Origin: Grimontia kaedaensis
GTDB lineage: Bacteria > Pseudomonadota > Gammaproteobacteria > Enterobacterales > Vibrionaceae
Direction of reading: 5' to 3'
Assembly: GCF_023746615.1 (NCBI RefSeq)
Contig: NZ_CP082276.1
Span: 868,001-932,000 of the forward strand
Length of the DNA stretch: 64,000 bases
Shown: one piece after another, positions 26,054 to 34,980 of the stretch
How positions within the stretch are numbered: position 1 is the first letter of the stretch
How the letters are laid out: each line of letters opens with the position of its first letter
Position numbers and translations under genes: made by a program
Notes under the pieces: generated by a model
Seen by the model: only the letters and a program-made list of their open reading frames with translations
The model's database searches: none
Told to the model about the DNA's origin: nothing

Positions 26054-27340
26054 ATGTTGGACACTACCGCCTGTCAGCAAGCCAGACTTTCCCGAGATGC
26101 CCGATTTGATGGACTGTTTTTTACTGCCGTGATATCAACTGGAATCTACTGTCGACCGATTTGCCCCGCACCTTCTCCGAAAGAAGAGAACGTTCGCTAC
26201 TATTCCTCTGCCATCGAAGCAGCAGCCCAGGGGTTTCGACCCTGTCTGCGTTGTCGCCCAGATAGTGCGCCTGGCTCTCCAGCCTGGATGGGAAAAGAAA
26301 CCACGCTTAGACGTGCTTTGAATTTAATTCAGGAATGCTATCTACATGAACATAGCATTCCTGAATTGGCTGACAGACTCGGTGTGAGCGATAGGTATCT
26401 TCGTAAACTCTTTACTGAATCGCTTGACTGTTCACCAAAGCAATATGCCCAATACCAACAAATCCTTTTTGCAAAAAAGCTGCTACACGAAAGCCAATTA
26501 TCTGTCTCTGACATTGCCTTTGCATCAGGCTTTAACAGTGTGCGGCGCTTTAATGACTGCTTTCAACAACAGCTTTCTCTTTCACCCACTCAAGTGCGCC
26601 GTAAGGATTTAAAAAGTCATGAAGCAATGACGCTTAGCATGAGCTTTCGCCCTCCTTACCGTTGGGATGCATTCAAGCGTTTTATTGCGCCTCGCATTAT
26701 TGCAGGTCTTGAGTGGCTCACTGATAATAGCTACGGAAGACGCTTCGTCCATCAGGGAAAACAAGGTAGTTTTACCGCGACGTTGCAAGAAGGGAAAAAT
26801 ACGTTTCAGGTAGAAATTGAACTCGAGGATCCAAAGTTTCTTTACCAAGTCGTCAACCGCATTCGCCACCTTTTGGACTTGGATGCCAACCCAGATGTCA
26901 TTGACGAAACATTACGGAAAACTGCACCTAAGGATAGATCTTTGGGTTTGCGCATTCCCGGCTGTTGGAATATGGAAGAAGCAGGCTTAAGAGCCTATTT
27001 AGGTGAAAGTTTAGTCACATGTCCTGTACTTAGTGAGCAAGCTAACCCGTTATCCGACGTCACTAATTCAGATCAGGCAGGTTTCCAAAAACATTGGGCT
27101 GACATTTGTGAACACTTTAAACACGAACCATGGCCAGAATCTTCGCCATCAACATATCTGACCCAAGCCCAATATTCATATGCACGTCTTAGGGGGTTAA
27201 GCCTTCCTGACATTTCAGACGATGAATTGCTTGGCAAAGCGCTTACAAGTTCGGCCAAACCCTGGAGAAGCTATCAAGCTCTCGCATTCACCGAAAAGAA
27301 CACATCAGTTCAAACTGCTTCCATTGCGGGAAATGAGTAA
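26054..27340 (+). CDS. Ada-type methyl-phosphotriester sensor / AraC regulator with degenerate AlkA domain
   Basis: 428 residues. Residues 1-75 form the Ada zinc domain with all four cysteines (C33, C37, C64, C67), where C33 would accept methyl groups from phosphotriesters. An AraC helix-turn-helix follows (about 82-185), then an AlkA N-terminal domain (about 192-280). The last part should be an HhH-GPD glycosylase, but it is short: LRAYLGE at 312-318 and PWRSYQAL at 403-410 flank only about 85 residues, and the LPGIGPWTA hairpin is missing. An SDDELLGK segment (388-395) may correspond to the catalytic-Asp loop. Base excision activity is doubtful; control of the alkylation response, including ogt 10 bases downstream, is likely (inference). 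Confidence 0.85.
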   Translation: MLDTTACQQARLSRDARFDGLFFTAVISTGIYCRPICPAPSPKEENVRYYSSAIEAAAQGFRPCLRCRPDSAPGSPAWMGKETTLRRALNLIQECYLHEHSIPELADRLGVSDRYLRKLFTESLDCSPKQYAQYQQILFAKKLLHESQLSVSDIAFASGFNSVRRFNDCFQQQLSLSPTQVRRKDLKSHEAMTLSMSFRPPYRWDAFKRFIAPRIIAGLEWLTDNSYGRRFVHQGKQGSFTATLQEGKNTFQVEIELEDPKFLYQVVNRIRHLLDLDANPDVIDETLRKTAPKDRSLGLRIPGCWNMEEAGLRAYLGESLVTCPVLSEQANPLSDVTNSDQAGFQKHWADICEHFKHEPWPESSPSTYLTQAQYSYARLRGLSLPDISDDELLGKALTSSAKPWRSYQALAFTEKNTSVQTASIAGNE

Positions 27341-27349
27341 GGATATCCT

Positions 27350-27832
27350 ATGAAACAGTACCGTTATGAATACGCGTCTCCTCTCGGCACGATTACGCTA
27401 ACAGCCTCCGATCAAGGACTGACTTCTCTTTCATTACCTGAATACAAGTACGACATTCCGGTATCTGACGAGGAAGTCATCGACCGCAAACCTTTCGAGT
27501 CCATCATTTCACAATTGGATAGATATTTTGCTGGTGAGGCGGTGGAATTTGATGTGCCATTAGATCTGTTAGGTACCGCGTTCCAATGTGAAGTCTGGAA
27601 AGCACTTAAATCAATTCCAGCCGGTGAAACGCTTAGCTATGGAGAGCTCGCCAATCAAGTAGGCAGGCCAAAAGCGTCACGTGCTGTCGGCGCTGCAAAT
27701 GGACAGAACCCCATCGCAATCATTGTTCCCTGCCATCGGGTCATTGGAAAGAACGGAAAGCTGACAGGATACGCTGGGGGGCTCGAAGCCAAGGCCTGGT
27801 TGCTTAAGCATGAACAGGCCATGGCGAAGTAG
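27350..27832 (+). CDS. ogt: Methylated-DNA--protein-cysteine methyltransferase
   Basis: 160 residues. The active site IVPCHRVIG (Cys128) with the preceding GTAFQCEVWKALKSIPAGETLSYGELA and GRPKASRAVGAANGQNPI DNA-binding region identify an O6-alkylguanine-DNA alkyltransferase. It repairs O6-methylguanine and O4-methylthymine by irreversible methyl transfer. It follows the Ada-type regulator by 9 bases with AAGGA upstream of its ATG, so the two are an adaptive-response operon in which sensing and repair, fused in E. coli Ada, are on separate proteins. Confidence 0.94.
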   Translation: MKQYRYEYASPLGTITLTASDQGLTSLSLPEYKYDIPVSDEEVIDRKPFESIISQLDRYFAGEAVEFDVPLDLLGTAFQCEVWKALKSIPAGETLSYGELANQVGRPKASRAVGAANGQNPIAIIVPCHRVIGKNGKLTGYAGGLEAKAWLLKHEQAMAK

Positions 27833-27833
27833 C

Positions 27834-28283
27834 TTAACTCGCGACAACCAGCACACGTTGAGCCAGTAGTTTAATAAACCGAAGGGGCGTAATGCGGTAA
27901 CCTAAGTGAAGATAAAACCCATGCGCCTCTTCGCGACTAATATGACTGGTTACTTCAATACGGTGACAGTTTTGTTTTTTAAGGTAGGTTTCAGCATGTT
28001 CGAGTAACTGCTTGCCAATACTCATATCTCGAAAGTTTTCATCAATGACCATGGATGAAATTCTTCCCCAAGGCATATCATCGTGAACCACATCAACGGT
28101 ATGCACGGCAATAAAACCCACCACCATGTCGCATAGCTCAGCCACAAACAGTGCATCCCTCGGCTGGATCATGATCTTTTCTAAGCGATGCTCGGTGCCT
28201 CCGAGTTCAGAAGGGTAGCCAAGGGTATGGCAGAGCGCATTAATACGCTCTGCATCTTCCAATGTTGCCGGACGAATAATCAT
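27834..28283 (-). CDS. GNAT family N-acetyltransferase
   Basis: 149 residues forming one GNAT domain. MIIRPATLEDAERINALCHTLGYPSE at the N-terminus; the acetyl-CoA loop appears as FRDMSIGKQLLEHAETYLKK (a weakened R/QxxGxG/A motif); and RIEVTSHISREEAHGFYLHLGYR covers the C-terminal conserved strand. The substrate is unknown. AAGGAG precedes the ATG. Its stop codon lies two bases from that of ogt, convergently, and it follows pdsO by 13 bases, so it is probably transcribed with pdsO. Confidence 0.88.
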   Translation of the reverse strand: MIIRPATLEDAERINALCHTLGYPSELGGTEHRLEKIMIQPRDALFVAELCDMVVGFIAVHTVDVVHDDMPWGRISSMVIDENFRDMSIGKQLLEHAETYLKKQNCHRIEVTSHISREEAHGFYLHLGYRITPLRFIKLLAQRVLVVAS

Positions 28284-28295
28284 CTCCAGCTCCTT

Positions 28296-29024
28296 TTACT
28301 GATTGTTTGCCGTAGGCATTGCATCCGATACAGAGCGCAGGCTCACGCGGCGGTCAAAGAAGTAGCCTTCGCGGTCACCTTCTTTTTCAAGCGCCAGTTG
28401 ATTGCCAAATGCGCTTTGAGCCAACTGCGAAGGAGCAACACCCTGCTCAACCAAGTAGTCATAGACAGCCTGAACACGCTGCTGAGAGAGTTTCAGGTTG
28501 TATTCTTCATCACCACGCACATCGGCATGTCCTTCTAAATCCCACTGCACATCAGGTTGCTGGCGCATCAAAGCCGCCACTTCATCGAGCTGCAACCGGA
28601 AATGTGGCTCAATTTCTGATGAATTAGTGCGGAATTGAATATCCATCGCTAATTCCATCGCGATTTCTTTCTCGTTCATTTTGGCTTTCAATTTCGCTAA
28701 CTCAATTTCGTTTTCCGCATACAGCGAGCGGTAGGTTTCCAGTTGCGCGTTTTGCTCGCTGATGTCTGCAATCACCATCGCTTGCTGCTCGCTTTGCTCG
28801 TCGATACTGGCTACCTGACCGATCAGCCCACCTACGATGGCACCAGCTACCGCACCAACAGGTCCACCGATGACAGCACCTAACGCAGCGCCACCACCGA
28901 AGCCAATCATTTCTGTCGTTTGGTCACGTTCAGGTTGCAGCGTTTGGTCTGCGGCAAAAGCCGTAGAAACAGTCATCGGGAATACCAGAGAGATTGCAGC
29001 CAGTGTTTTATTCATCTTGTTCAT
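28296..29024 (-). CDS. pdsO: Sortase-system-associated OmpA family protein PdsO
   Basis: 242 residues from the ATG at 29024, which has GAGGA 8 bases upstream. Signal peptide (to about AFAA), a glycine-zipper segment (GFGGGAALGAVIGG and on, about residues 40-68), a coiled-coil stretch and a C-terminal OmpA peptidoglycan-binding domain (FRTNSSEIEP, LEGHADVRGDEEYNLKLSQQRVQAVYDYL). This architecture beside PdsR/PdsS matches the OmpA-like protein of the proteobacterial dedicated sortase system. It is divergent from pdsR. The sortase and LPXTG-type target expected with it are not in this window. Confidence 0.82.
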   Translation of the reverse strand: MNKMNKTLAAISLVFPMTVSTAFAADQTLQPERDQTTEMIGFGGGAALGAVIGGPVGAVAGAIVGGLIGQVASIDEQSEQQAMVIADISEQNAQLETYRSLYAENEIELAKLKAKMNEKEIAMELAMDIQFRTNSSEIEPHFRLQLDEVAALMRQQPDVQWDLEGHADVRGDEEYNLKLSQQRVQAVYDYLVEQGVAPSQLAQSAFGNQLALEKEGDREGYFFDRRVSLRSVSDAMPTANNQ

Positions 29025-29248
29025 TGTTATTTCCTCATCCATTTCAGGTTGTGAAGGGAGAACCCGTTCGTTGTTTCGATGAGGTCATTAAAACAAGGCA
29101 AAATGGCACGGGCTGGGAACAAAAAAGGCAATGCTCGGGGCAATTGTGGCAAAAAAATGGCTTTTACCCTGAATCAGTGACATCCCCTTTTTCAAGGCGC
29201 AATTTGCGGTATAGTCAAACCATCTTCTGTTTGATTACTTGAGTAAAA

Positions 29249-29944
29249 ATGAAACGTATCGCTATTGTTGAAGACGAACCTGCCATTCGCGAAAACTATG
29301 CAGATGTATTGCGAAAACAAGGTTATTCCGTATCTACCTATGCCAACCGCCCTGATGCTGAAGAAGGTTTTAAGCAACGCCTTCCGGATTTGGCGATCAT
29401 TGATATCGGTCTTCAGGATGAAATTGATGGTGGGTTTCAGCTTTGCCAATCGTTGCGAGCTATGTCTGCCACCCTTCCGATCATTTTCCTTACCGCAAGG
29501 GACAGCGATATAGACACGGTTGTCGGCCTGCGAATGGGTGCTGATGACTATCTAACAAAAGACATTAGCCTCCCTCACCTGATGGCGCGCATCGCCGCTC
29601 TTTTCCGTCGCAGCGAATTACTCAGCCTAGCATCGACACAGACAGAATCTTTATTGGAGCGCGAAAACCTGACTCTTGATCTCAACCGCATGCAGGTGAA
29701 ATGGAAAGATCAAACGGTGGATCTCACCGTGACGGAGTTTTGGATGGTCCATGCCCTAGCAAAGCGTCCCGGGCATGTGAGAAGCCGCCAGGATTTGATG
29801 CAAGAAGCGCACGTGGTGGTTGATGACAGCACAATTACCTCCCATATCAAACGCATACGCAAAAAATTCATCGCTCTGGATAGCACGTTTGACCATATCG
29901 ACACCGTCTATGGCATGGGTTATCGCTGGGACAGCACAAAATGA
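29249..29944 (+). CDS. pdsR: PdsR, OmpR-family response regulator of the dedicated sortase system
   Basis: 231 residues. The receiver domain carries the acidic pair near ED(9-10), the phosphoacceptor D52 in AIIDIGL, T82 in FLTARD and K104 in YLTKD. The C-terminal winged helix (about 130-230) ends TFDHIDTVYGMGYRWDS, the OmpR pattern. It overlaps the kinase gene by four bases. The family identification follows from the kinase and OmpA neighbours; taken alone it would be called an OmpR regulator. The 225-bp region to the divergent pdsO probably holds its binding site. Confidence 0.85.
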   Translation: MKRIAIVEDEPAIRENYADVLRKQGYSVSTYANRPDAEEGFKQRLPDLAIIDIGLQDEIDGGFQLCQSLRAMSATLPIIFLTARDSDIDTVVGLRMGADDYLTKDISLPHLMARIAALFRRSELLSLASTQTESLLERENLTLDLNRMQVKWKDQTVDLTVTEFWMVHALAKRPGHVRSRQDLMQEAHVVVDDSTITSHIKRIRKKFIALDSTFDHIDTVYGMGYRWDSTK

Positions 29945-32142
29945 AGGCAGTAACCGAAAAGGTGTGGCGCTGGATATCAGGCATCCGAACAAAAGTGGTA
30001 TTGCTGAGCGGGCTTTTACTCTTACTACCCTTTATTGGTTACAACTATGTCTGGGAACTTGAAAATGTGCTCAGACAAGGTCAGGAGCAAACCCTGATGG
30101 GGTCTGCCCGTGCTTTCTCAATGGCACTGAATCAACAGCCTGAATTGTTTGAGCGCCAGCAAAAGACCAAACCGCGGCTGGAAGAAGGAAAAGATCTCTA
30201 TGCTGTGGCGCTGGAATCCCCCATCGATATTGATGGCTCTACGCTGGATTGGGAGCGCTATAAAAAACACAGAGTCAACTATGCCGACGCCCACGTAATT
30301 TTCAGCCGGTCCCCTTATCAATCAAATGAACTGAACTTCGATTTGATCATGGCGAGCGACGGTGATGATTTATATGCACTGATTGATGTCATCGACAATT
30401 CACCTATCCTTCGGCGTGAAAATACAGCACGGATCGACCGAAATGACCACTTGGTGGTCACTTTAACAACCCCACAAGGCGAGCTTAAACGTTACGGCGT
30501 CACCACTACAAAAAGTGGAAGTGCCGACATCTACCTTATTGAAAATACAATAGAAGATATAGAGCATAATTTTCCTTCAGAAGCGATTCGGGGCTGGTGG
30601 CAGGAAACTGCACAAGGCTACGTCATTGAACTGGCTATTCCAGATTGGCTTGTCGGTGAAAAGCTCAGTTTCGCCTATTACGATGTGACTGACCCTTACA
30701 ATCGGGATGTTGAAACTATTCTCGCCACCTCAAACCCGCGCAGTGCCGAGACTCTGGGTACCCTTCTCGTTCCATCTCCTGATATCGAGAAAGTGCTAGA
30801 AAGAATGAACGATGGAAGCTCTAGGGTTTGGGTTGTCGATCAACATGGACGCGTGTTGGCCAAAGCCGGAGATCTTCAATCAGCAAACGGGGTTTGGGAA
30901 ACCACCATTAAATACCATGAAGAACCGACAGGCATAATGGGCTGGATTCAAAACAACATTCTGAACCCCTTCTATTACCGCTTGCTGGAGCGTCCGCCTG
31001 AGAAAATTATCGATGCGATGCACAATGCCGCTGTTTTCCGCGGCGTAGAAGTTCAGCAGGCACTCATAGGACGTCCTTATGCCAATTGGCGTCTGACACC
31101 GGATGAAAGTACTACAATCCTCTCAGCAGCCTATCCGGTGAGAGTGGGTTCGAATGTGGTTGGCGCTGTTGTGGTTGAAGAAACAACAAAAGGGATCAAA
31201 ACATTACGCAATAAAGCGCTTGAGCAATTGTTTAATGTCCTACTTGCCGTCATTTGTACCGGTGTGGTCGTGCTGCTACTTTTCGGGTCACATATATCAC
31301 GTCGCGTGAGAAAACTACGCGACGATGCAGAGAGCGCCATCGACCCGCAAGGACGCGTGTTACATCAACTGAAGCCTGCTACCAGCAAAGACGAGATTGG
31401 AGATTTGTCCCGCACACTGTCGACAATGGTAACGCGCCTATCCGACTACAATGCCTATCTGGAGAAGATGTCTTCTAGCTTATCCCACGAACTGCGAACA
31501 CCTGTCGCCGTTGTCAGGTCTTCGCTTGAAAACCTGGTATTTGTTACCAAGGAAGACGACCAGCTTCGTTACATTGAGCGAGCTCAGGATGGCGTCACAA
31601 GATTGGCAACTATTCTGTCGAGTATGACGGAAGCAACCCGTCTTGAGCAGAGTTTTGAACATGCCGAACACATTGAGTTTCCACTCGACAAAGTGGTATC
31701 CGGCTGTATACAAGGCTACGAATATGCCTACCCGGATCAAGGTTTCACCCTACATATTAAAGACGGCAACTACCAGATGTCCGGCGTACCTGAGTACATT
31801 GCACAGCTTTTAGATAAGTTGGTTGCCAACGCGGTTGAGTTCCACCAGCAAGACACCAATGTCGAGATGTACTTGCTTATTCACGACAATATGGCACGCA
31901 TCACAGTCTCTAACATTGGACCTCAATTGCCTGAAAATATGGGAAATCAATTACTCGGTTCCATGGTCTCTGTTCGGGAAGAAAAGCGTAAATCAGACAA
32001 GCCACATCTCGGCTTAGGATTGTATGTCGCCAGATTGGTGGCAGAGTTCCATCAAGGGCGGCTCTCGATAGCCAATCGACCAGATGGCAAAGGCGTGAAT
32101 GTCACGGTTTGGCTACCACTCGCAACGACTCAAACTAGCTGA
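29941..32142 (+). CDS. pdsS: PdsS, membrane histidine kinase of the dedicated sortase system
   Basis: 733 residues. TM1 at about 17-36; a large periplasmic region (about 37-425) that includes a carbohydrate-binding CBM9-like beta domain (GSTLDWERY ... FDLIMASDGDDLYALIDVIDN ... YVIELAIP); TM2 at about 428-447; HAMP; HisKA with SHELRTP (His about 516); HATPase with DKLVANAVEF (N-box) and PHLGLGLYVARLV. A CBM9-type sensor domain of this length is typical of the dedicated sortase kinase. It starts within the pdsR stop (ATGA overlap). What it senses is unknown; a cell-surface glycan is a guess. Confidence 0.85.
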   Translation: MKAVTEKVWRWISGIRTKVVLLSGLLLLLPFIGYNYVWELENVLRQGQEQTLMGSARAFSMALNQQPELFERQQKTKPRLEEGKDLYAVALESPIDIDGSTLDWERYKKHRVNYADAHVIFSRSPYQSNELNFDLIMASDGDDLYALIDVIDNSPILRRENTARIDRNDHLVVTLTTPQGELKRYGVTTTKSGSADIYLIENTIEDIEHNFPSEAIRGWWQETAQGYVIELAIPDWLVGEKLSFAYYDVTDPYNRDVETILATSNPRSAETLGTLLVPSPDIEKVLERMNDGSSRVWVVDQHGRVLAKAGDLQSANGVWETTIKYHEEPTGIMGWIQNNILNPFYYRLLERPPEKIIDAMHNAAVFRGVEVQQALIGRPYANWRLTPDESTTILSAAYPVRVGSNVVGAVVVEETTKGIKTLRNKALEQLFNVLLAVICTGVVVLLLFGSHISRRVRKLRDDAESAIDPQGRVLHQLKPATSKDEIGDLSRTLSTMVTRLSDYNAYLEKMSSSLSHELRTPVAVVRSSLENLVFVTKEDDQLRYIERAQDGVTRLATILSSMTEATRLEQSFEHAEHIEFPLDKVVSGCIQGYEYAYPDQGFTLHIKDGNYQMSGVPEYIAQLLDKLVANAVEFHQQDTNVEMYLLIHDNMARITVSNIGPQLPENMGNQLLGSMVSVREEKRKSDKPHLGLGLYVARLVAEFHQGRLSIANRPDGKGVNVTVWLPLATTQTS

Positions 32143-32177
32143 GTAGACAATTAGGGAAAACAACAAAAGGAATCTCC

Positions 32178-32801
32178 ATGAAACTACATGAGTTTGCACC
32201 CGCTCCTAACGCAAGGCGCGTTAGACTTTTCCTTGCTGAAAAGAAAATTGATATACCCTCAGTGCATGTTGATATTCGTGGAGGCGAAAACCTAACAGAC
32301 AAGTTCAAAGCCATGAGTCCGAATGGACGCATCCCTTTCTTAGAATTAGATGATGGGACAACGATCTGCGAGTCTATTGCGATATGCCGTTACTTGGATG
32401 CTGCTTTCCCAACAGATCACAATTTATTCGGCTCTACGCCAACCGAGATCGGACAAGTTGAAATGTGGAACCGAATTGTCGAACTTCAAGGTCTCTTCAC
32501 TGCCTTCCAAGCTTTCCGGAACCTGACGGGCATATACAGTGACCGTGAGCGCTGTATCAAGGCCTGGGGCGAAGAAAGTAAGCTAAGAAATATCGAGTTT
32601 TTGCCGGTACTGGAAGAAAGGCTTACCCAATCAACCTATTTGGCTGGGGAACACTTTTCCGTCGCAGATATTTCCGCTTATATCATGGTGGATTTTATAA
32701 AGAACATTGATATTCATATTGATGACAGCATGCCTTCTATTCAGCGTTGGTATGAACAAGTCAGTCAACGAGAAGCATTCATCGAAGCACAGTCGAAATA
32801 A
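32178..32801 (+). CDS. Glutathione S-transferase family protein
   Basis: 207 residues. N-terminal thioredoxin-fold domain with APNARRVRLFLAEK (residues 8-21), cis-Pro motif GRIPFLELDDG and ESIAICRYLD; C-terminal helical domain with LAGEHFSVADISAYI. The catalytic Ser/Cys/Tyr position near the N-terminus reads APAPNAR, so Asn or Ser assistance is unclear. The substrate is unknown. AAGGA lies 7 bases before the ATG. It is 15 bases ahead of a second GST gene (operon). Confidence 0.88.
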   Translation: MKLHEFAPAPNARRVRLFLAEKKIDIPSVHVDIRGGENLTDKFKAMSPNGRIPFLELDDGTTICESIAICRYLDAAFPTDHNLFGSTPTEIGQVEMWNRIVELQGLFTAFQAFRNLTGIYSDRERCIKAWGEESKLRNIEFLPVLEERLTQSTYLAGEHFSVADISAYIMVDFIKNIDIHIDDSMPSIQRWYEQVSQREAFIEAQSK

Positions 32802-32815
32802 AAAGGATTGAACCA

Positions 32816-33484
32816 ATGATTGAGCTATACACCGCAGGCACGCCAAATGGCTACAAAATATCGATTGCCCTTGAAGAAATGGGGCTGCCTTACGAGTACC
32901 AAGCGCTTGATTTGATGGCCGCAGATCAGAAGAAACCGGAATATCTGGCGATTAACCCCAACGGACGTATTCCAGCGATTGTTGATAAAGACAACGATGA
33001 CTTCGCAGTTTTCGAGTCAGGTGCAATTCTTATTTATCTCGCAGAGAAAACGGGAAAATTCCTTCCTACCGATCCAAAGAAGAAAAGCCAAGTGCTGCAG
33101 TGGTTGATGTTTCAGATGGGTGGTGTTGGGCCAATGATGGGTCAGGCTAATGTCTTCTATCGTTACTTCCCTGAGAAAATTCCAGCTGCGATCGAGCGCT
33201 ACCAAAACGAAGGGCGTCGCCTGTTCGAAGTCATGAATGGTCAATTGGCTAACAATCGTTATCTGGCTGGTGACGAATACACAATTGCAGATATCTCGAC
33301 CTGGCCTTGGGTGAGGATCCATGAATGGAGCGGCGTTGATATCTCCGGTCTGGAGCATCTCCAACGTTGGGTGGACGAATTGGCAGAAAGGCCTGCTTGT
33401 CAAAAAGGCATTCTGGTTCCTCCTCCGTCTAATCTGTCAGACGAAGAGAAAGCAAAACAAATCTCTAAGATGGTAACGAAGTAA
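32816..33484 (+). CDS. yfcG: YfcG-type glutathione transferase / disulfide reductase
   Basis: 222 residues. The opening MIELYTAGTPNGYKISIALEEMGL closely follows E. coli YfcG, including the TPNG motif whose Thr and Asn bind glutathione. INPNGRIPAIVDKD, VFESGAILIYLAEKTGKF, QMGGVGPMMGQ and the helical-domain NNRYLAGDEYTIADIS are all conserved. YfcG-like (nu-class) enzymes reduce disulfides using GSSG or GSH without a catalytic cysteine. Second gene of the GST pair; AAGGA ribosome site and a strong terminator after it. Confidence 0.88.
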   Translation: MIELYTAGTPNGYKISIALEEMGLPYEYQALDLMAADQKKPEYLAINPNGRIPAIVDKDNDDFAVFESGAILIYLAEKTGKFLPTDPKKKSQVLQWLMFQMGGVGPMMGQANVFYRYFPEKIPAAIERYQNEGRRLFEVMNGQLANNRYLAGDEYTIADISTWPWVRIHEWSGVDISGLEHLQRWVDELAERPACQKGILVPPPSNLSDEEKAKQISKMVTK

Positions 33485-33507
33485 AATCTCTCGTATCCAT
33501 CAACACT

Positions 33508-33531
33508 AAAGCCGTCCCGAAGGACGGCTTT
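33508..33531. terminator. Intrinsic terminator after the GST pair
   Basis: Perfect 10-bp stem AAAGCCGTCC/GGACGGCTTT, CGAA loop, followed by TTAAATTT. It also abuts the stop of the convergent XRE gene. Confidence 0.85.
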
Positions 33532-33879
33532 TTAAATTTCTTTCACGTATTCGATAAACACTTGGTCGCCTGAATATTCGACCTTGGCAATGGTGCCATC
33601 AACGGTTAGAGAGGTTCTTACCACGATGGGTCCGTTGTTCATGATTTTTTTGTTGTCTTTTAGACTGGGTAATGAGCTACCAGGATCCAACCCCATCTCT
33701 TTACAGAAACGGAAAACGAAGTTTCTATCCATCGGAACATCACCGCGCATGGTCTTTGAGAAGTCCAACTGACTCACCCCAAGGCGTTTAGCCATTTCGA
33801 TTTGGGTTATTCGCAACTTCGCTTTGTAAGACATCCACGCGTCATAAAGTGTTTGCCTATCATGATAGGTAAATTCCAT
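33532..33879 (-). CDS. XRE-family helix-turn-helix regulator
   Basis: 115 residues from the ATG at 33879 (the open frame continues to 33972 without features). The HTH is KAKLRITQIEMAKRLGVSQLDFSKTMRGDVPM (about residues 18-50), a Cro/CI-type fold. A C-terminal beta-rich part (NGPIVVRTSLTVDGTIAKVEYSGDQVFIEYVKEI) may be a ligand or dimer domain. The ribosome site before the ATG is weak. Small XRE proteins of this size are common in Vibrio; the target is unknown, possibly itself or the neighbouring small gene. Confidence 0.65.
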   Translation of the reverse strand: MEFTYHDRQTLYDAWMSYKAKLRITQIEMAKRLGVSQLDFSKTMRGDVPMDRNFVFRFCKEMGLDPGSSLPSLKDNKKIMNNGPIVVRTSLTVDGTIAKVEYSGDQVFIEYVKEI

Positions 33880-34060
33880 AAATCCCCGCTTGTTACCTAC
33901 CTCTCCATATAGAAAATCATATCGGTGAAGCCTTTTCTCAATGTCAGCGAAGCGTAAGTGCGGCGTAAACACTTGTCGAAACTGGTGCTCTTCGCTATGT
34001 TATCGCCCTGCCTGGTCGTTCATTTCATTCTGGGCAAATCATGACAAAGAGAGAGTTACT

Positions 34061-34267
34061 ATGAGCCACAACCTTGCATTGCTGCCACCAGATAAAAAAC
34101 AAGAAATTGAACTCGATAAGCAAGCAGCTTATTCGGTGTGGCAGGTTAAAAATGCATTGGCAGAAAGAAGTACACTCGCGCAGCAGGCAAAAGACATTTC
34201 AGATGAAAATGAACGAGCGCATTTTGTTGATTGCGTTGATAAGTATTCAAAAATAATGGGGCTTTAA
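34061..34267 (+). CDS. Small acidic protein of unknown function (68 residues)
   Basis: The ATG at 34061 has GAGAG 8-12 bases upstream and gives MSHNLALLPPDKKQEIELDKQAAYSVW. Predicted all-helical with a short hydrophobic face, no signal peptide, two histidines and a C-terminal CVDKYSKIMGL. A terminator begins inside its stop codon, which argues that the gene is real. I do not recognise the family. Its divergent neighbour is an XRE-type regulator, which may control it. Confidence 0.6.
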   Translation: MSHNLALLPPDKKQEIELDKQAAYSVWQVKNALAERSTLAQQAKDISDENERAHFVDCVDKYSKIMGL

Positions 34268-34279
34268 AGCCCCATTTTT
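34256..34279 (+). terminator. Terminator overlapping the stop codon of the small gene
   Basis: TGGGGCTTT/AAAGCCCCA with the TAA stop in the centre, followed by T5. Confidence 0.82.
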
Positions 34280-34305
34280 CCTAACTCATTTGGGAAAATT
34301 CTCGT

Positions 34306-34980
34306 TTACCGTTTTGTCAGCAAAGCCACGTACTTGTTGCTGTCATCACAGTAAACGATGCGACAGTTAAAGTGATGACTGTCAGCCACTCTTCGGAGCG
34401 TAGACATGCCGATATCAAACCACGGCGCTTCTTCACTCACTCTCCCGTCAAATTCAAACGTTAAATGACGCGTGCGATAGCCCTCATAACGAAGGTTTTC
34501 TGAACTCAAGATCAACCTGCCGCCTGGATACAAATTCCGATGCGCCAGATTGAGAAAATGAAAGAAGTTGCGAATATTACCCAACTGCCCTATCACTCCG
34601 CGAAGTGCCAACCAGGTAAAGGTGCGATCAAACATTGGGTGCTGATCAAACAGATGACCACAAATCACTGATGGGACGCCGCGCTGATGCATAATTGCGC
34701 AAGCAATAGGTGAACTATCAATCGACGTCACTTTGATACCTTTGGCGATAAGGTAGAGAGAATGCTCTCCACTACCCGCGCCAACGTTCAATACGCTGCG
34801 GCGACAATAAGAAAGAGCTATTCTGTCAGTGGCAACATCTTCCGGGCGACGGAAGAAGTCGGATGTTGGGATCACAGATGTGCCATTGTTTTCCCTAACA
34901 ATGAGTTTCCCTGATTTATTGCCGTTGTAATAGCTGGCTAGCGCGGTACCAAATACCTCTACAACACTCTGCATTGCCAT
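34306..34980 (-). CDS. SAM-dependent methyltransferase (class I)
   Basis: 224 residues with a Rossmann-type methyltransferase core: motif I VLNVGAGSGEHSLYLIAKG (Gly-rich SAM loop), motif II VTSIDSSPIA (acidic residue for ribose binding), and FHFLNLAHRNLYPGGRLILSSENLRYEG corresponding to motif IV/V. The first 60 residues look like a lid. The substrate is unknown; the nearest general description is a methyltransferase type 11/12. The minus-strand ATG at 34980 has no strong ribosome site in front of it. It stands alone. Confidence 0.85.
   Translation of the reverse strand: MAMQSVVEVFGTALASYYNGNKSGKLIVRENNGTSVIPTSDFFRRPEDVATDRIALSYCRRSVLNVGAGSGEHSLYLIAKGIKVTSIDSSPIACAIMHQRGVPSVICGHLFDQHPMFDRTFTWLALRGVIGQLGNIRNFFHFLNLAHRNLYPGGRLILSSENLRYEGYRTRHLTFEFDGRVSEEAPWFDIGMSTLRRVADSHHFNCRIVYCDDSNKYVALLTKR

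Noticed and set aside
33880..33972. N-terminal extension of the XRE gene
   Set aside because: The extension has no conserved pattern and the HTH domain follows directly from the internal ATG at 33879.
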